This document shows positions 43,923 to 45,635 of a stretch of DNA of 45,635 nt, one piece after another. The position numbers and the translations under genes are program-made. Source of the stretch: Aeromicrobium sp. (GTDB lineage Bacteria > Actinomycetota > Actinomycetes > Propionibacteriales > Nocardioidaceae); the NCBI GenBank assembly GCA_025965115.1, contig JAOPXO010000060.1, forward strand, positions 1 through 45,635. Reading direction: 5' to 3'. How positions within the stretch are numbered: the first letter of the stretch is position 1; every line of letters starts with the position of its first letter. The notes under the pieces were generated by a model. The model was given only the letters and a program-made list of their open reading frames with translations. It was not told the origin of the DNA and did not search any database.

Positions 43923-44966
43923 ATGTTTCGTCGTCTGGGTCTAGCCGCAGTCGTCCTTGCCGTCATTCCGACCTTCATCTGGCAACCGGGGGCAGGTGCC
44001 GCTGCCGCTCCGTATGTCGCGCTCGGCGATTCGTACTCCTCCGGGGTCGGCACTCGCACGTACATCGACGATGGCACGAGCTGCCAGCGCTCGGTCTACG
44101 CGTTCCCGTCCCTGATCGCCTCCGCGAAGGGCTACGCCCTCAACTTCCGGGCCTGCTCGGGCGCCAAGGTTTCCGACGTCACCGGCCAGCTGAGCGCATT
44201 GTCGAGCAGCACGAAGTACGTCACGCTCTCGGTCGGCGGCAATGATGCCGGCTTCACCGATGTCATCACCGAGTGCGCGCTGCCGGCCTGGGCCAGCGAT
44301 TGCGCCGGCAGGGTGACGACAGCCCAGAACTACATCAAGAACACGCTGCCGGGTTCGCTGTCGACGCTCTACGCGAGCATCAAGTCCAAGGCGCCCAACG
44401 CCAAGGTCGTCGTGGTCGGCTATCCCCGACTGTTCAACGGGGAGGACTGCAATGCCCTGACGTGGTTCTCACCCGACGACGAGTCGCGTCTCAATGCGAC
44501 CGCCGATCTGATCGACTCCAAGATCTCTGCGGCAGCGACCGCGAAGGGCTTCACGTTCGTCAGTCCGGTCAGCGCGTTCATCGGGCACGCCGTCTGCGGC
44601 AGCCCCGAATGGCTCAACGGGCTCTCCAATCCGGTCTCCGACTCCTACCACCCCAACAAGCTCGGCCACTCCAGCGGATACACCCCGCTGGTCAGCGCCA
44701 AGCTGGTCGGAGCGGCGGTTGCCGTGAGTGGGGCAGTCAATGCCCGTGCGGCAGCCTCGACCGAGCAGCTGGCCGCACAGCAACGTACGTACGCGGCGAA
44801 GGATGCCAAGATCCGCCCCGAGCGCTTCGTCGCACCCAATCTCAACAGCCCGGCTGTACGCGCCGCGGCCAAGCGAGCCGGCGTCGATCTGACCAGCCGG
44901 GCCAGCATCGACCGGGTGGATCGCCAGTACGCGAAGGCCCAGGCGAAAGCTCACCCGTTGCAGTAG
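43923..44966 (+). CDS. Secreted SGNH/GDSL hydrolase (lipase/esterase)
   Basis: A 347-residue exported serine hydrolase. Signal peptide about 1-27 (LGLAAVVLAVIPTFIW, ending GAGAAA). SGNH blocks: VALGDSYSSG with the nucleophile Ser, a Gly-containing block near NFRACSGAKVSD, SVGGNDAGF with the block III Asn, and SDSYHPNKLGH with the catalytic Asp-His. Cysteine pairs typical of Streptomyces-type secreted lipases are present. The last about 85 residues (Ala/Gln-rich, AAASTEQLAAQQRTYAAKDAK) form an extra helical tail outside the hydrolase domain. The ATG follows GGGGG. A CRP-like site upstream suggests control by carbon supply. Confidence 0.92.
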   Translation: MFRRLGLAAVVLAVIPTFIWQPGAGAAAAPYVALGDSYSSGVGTRTYIDDGTSCQRSVYAFPSLIASAKGYALNFRACSGAKVSDVTGQLSALSSSTKYVTLSVGGNDAGFTDVITECALPAWASDCAGRVTTAQNYIKNTLPGSLSTLYASIKSKAPNAKVVVVGYPRLFNGEDCNALTWFSPDDESRLNATADLIDSKISAAATAKGFTFVSPVSAFIGHAVCGSPEWLNGLSNPVSDSYHPNKLGHSSGYTPLVSAKLVGAAVAVSGAVNARAAASTEQLAAQQRTYAAKDAKIRPERFVAPNLNSPAVRAAAKRAGVDLTSRASIDRVDRQYAKAQAKAHPLQ

Positions 44967-45016
44967 GAGGCCGGGTGTGGCGGAGTGTTACTCGGCCGTT
45001 CGTCACACCCGCACGG

Positions 45017-45022
45017 CACAAT
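45017..45022 (+). promoter_or_regulatory. Possible -10 element of recO
   Basis: CACAAT ends 6 bases before the GTG at 45029, a slightly divergent example of the leaderless pattern. Confidence 0.35.
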
Positions 45023-45028
45023 GGATCC

Positions 45029-45635
45029 GTGGCCCTCTATCGCGACGCCGGCATCGTGCTGCGCGTGCACAAACTCGGCGAGGCTGACCGCATCATCACG
45101 GTCCTGACTCGCGAGCGCGGTCTCGTACGCGCCGTCGCCAAGGGCATCCGCAAGACCACCTCGCGCTTCGGTGGGCGCCTCGAACCCTTCATGCACGTCG
45201 ACCTGCAGCTGGCTGAGGGCCGCTCGCTCGACATCATCACCCAGGTCGAGACGATCAACGCATTCGCCAAGGATCTCGGCTCCGACTACGCCGCCTACAC
45301 CGCCGGCACCGCGATGCTCGAGACCGCTGAGCGGCTCGTGCAGGAGGACGGCGAGCCGGCCGTGCCGCAGTTCCAGCTGCTGGTCGGTGCGCTCAGGGCG
45401 CTGACCGAAGGGCGTATGACGCCGAGCCTGATCCTCGACTCCTATCAGCTGAGGGCGCTGTCGATCGCCGGCTACGCCCCGACCTTCGACACCTGTGCGA
45501 GATGTGGAACCGAAGGACCTCACCGCAACTTCAACGCCGCCTCCGGCGGCATGCTGTGCGACGACTGCCGGGTGCCCGGCTCGGCCGCTCCGTCACCGTT
45601 CACCGTCACGCTGCTCGCCGGTCTGCTGAGCGGCG
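45029..45635 (+). CDS. recO: DNA repair protein RecO, 5' part (3' end outside window)
   Basis: The first 202 residues of RecO, which with RecR loads RecA on single-stranded DNA during recombinational repair. The frame opens at GTG 45029 and stays open to the window end, so it is missing from the ORF track. The N-terminal OB fold reads ALYRDAGIVLRVHKLGEADRI and TVLTRERGLVRAVAKGIRK; the helical part follows, and a zinc-finger pair CARCG and CDDC is seen near residues 156-182. The -10-like CACAAT 6 bases upstream supports this start. Confidence 0.95.
   Translation, partial: MALYRDAGIVLRVHKLGEADRIITVLTRERGLVRAVAKGIRKTTSRFGGRLEPFMHVDLQLAEGRSLDIITQVETINAFAKDLGSDYAAYTAGTAMLETAERLVQEDGEPAVPQFQLLVGALRALTEGRMTPSLILDSYQLRALSIAGYAPTFDTCARCGTEGPHRNFNAASGGMLCDDCRVPGSAAPSPFTVTLLAGLLSG

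Overview
High-GC, gene-dense chromosomal DNA from an actinobacterium. The backbone gene order (leuS, degV, comEA-comEC-holA, rpsT, lepA, hemW, hrcA-dnaJ, phoH-ybeY-CBS protein-era, leuA, recO) is typical of Actinobacteria. A predicted F420-dependent oxidoreductase, DUF3097 and DUF3052 proteins and a Cys-free deaminase-like protein before era point the same way. The secreted FN3/nuclease and SGNH proteins suggest a Nocardioidaceae-like lineage (Nocardioides/Aeromicrobium type); that is a guess from gene content, not a measured placement.

Region 1-21.3 kb is mostly core housekeeping: the 3' end of leuS, a DegV fatty-acid-binding protein, DNA-uptake genes comEA/comEC, holA, rpsT (reverse), lepA, an acyl-CoA synthetase, hemW, a reverse pair (unknown protein and DUF3097), CIRCE-controlled hrcA-dnaJ, then HIT-phoH-ybeY-CBS protein-deaminase-like-era-PHP in a tight, largely overlapping series. 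One intrusion stands out: a reverse F420-type oxidoreductase gene sits between comEC and holA, and an imperfect copy of the last codons of comEC lies on its far side.

Region 21.3-38.3 kb is accessory and strongly biased to the cell surface. It holds an unknown reverse gene, a secreted FN3-nuclease/phosphatase (EEP) protein, a MoxR-DUF58-transglutaminase operon, a second secreted FN3-FN3-EEP protein, a reverse block (CopC-like membrane protein followed by two paralogous teichoic-acid-type glycosyltransferases), and a translationally coupled pair encoding a secreted phospholipase-D-like protein and an 823-residue FN3 repeat protein.

Region 38.3-45.6 kb is mainly metabolic: leuA behind a 15-codon leucine-rich leader peptide and a hairpin, a two-gene lysine-catabolism operon (lysine/saccharopine dehydrogenase-like plus ALDH7-type aldehyde dehydrogenase) with a CRP-like site in front, a VOC protein, DUF3052, a secreted SGNH hydrolase with another CRP-like site, and the 5' part of recO, which the ORF track omits because it runs off the window.

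A recurrent regulatory theme is a TANNNT hexamer exactly 6 nt ahead of the start codon, seen at nine genes, which suggests many leaderless transcripts. I see no rRNA, tRNA, CRISPR array, insertion sequence, integrase or phage gene. No gene-free stretch exceeds 300 bases; the longest (about 110-150 bases, at 22036, 27927, 34063, 38320 and 40200) hold promoters, the leu leader and palindromes.
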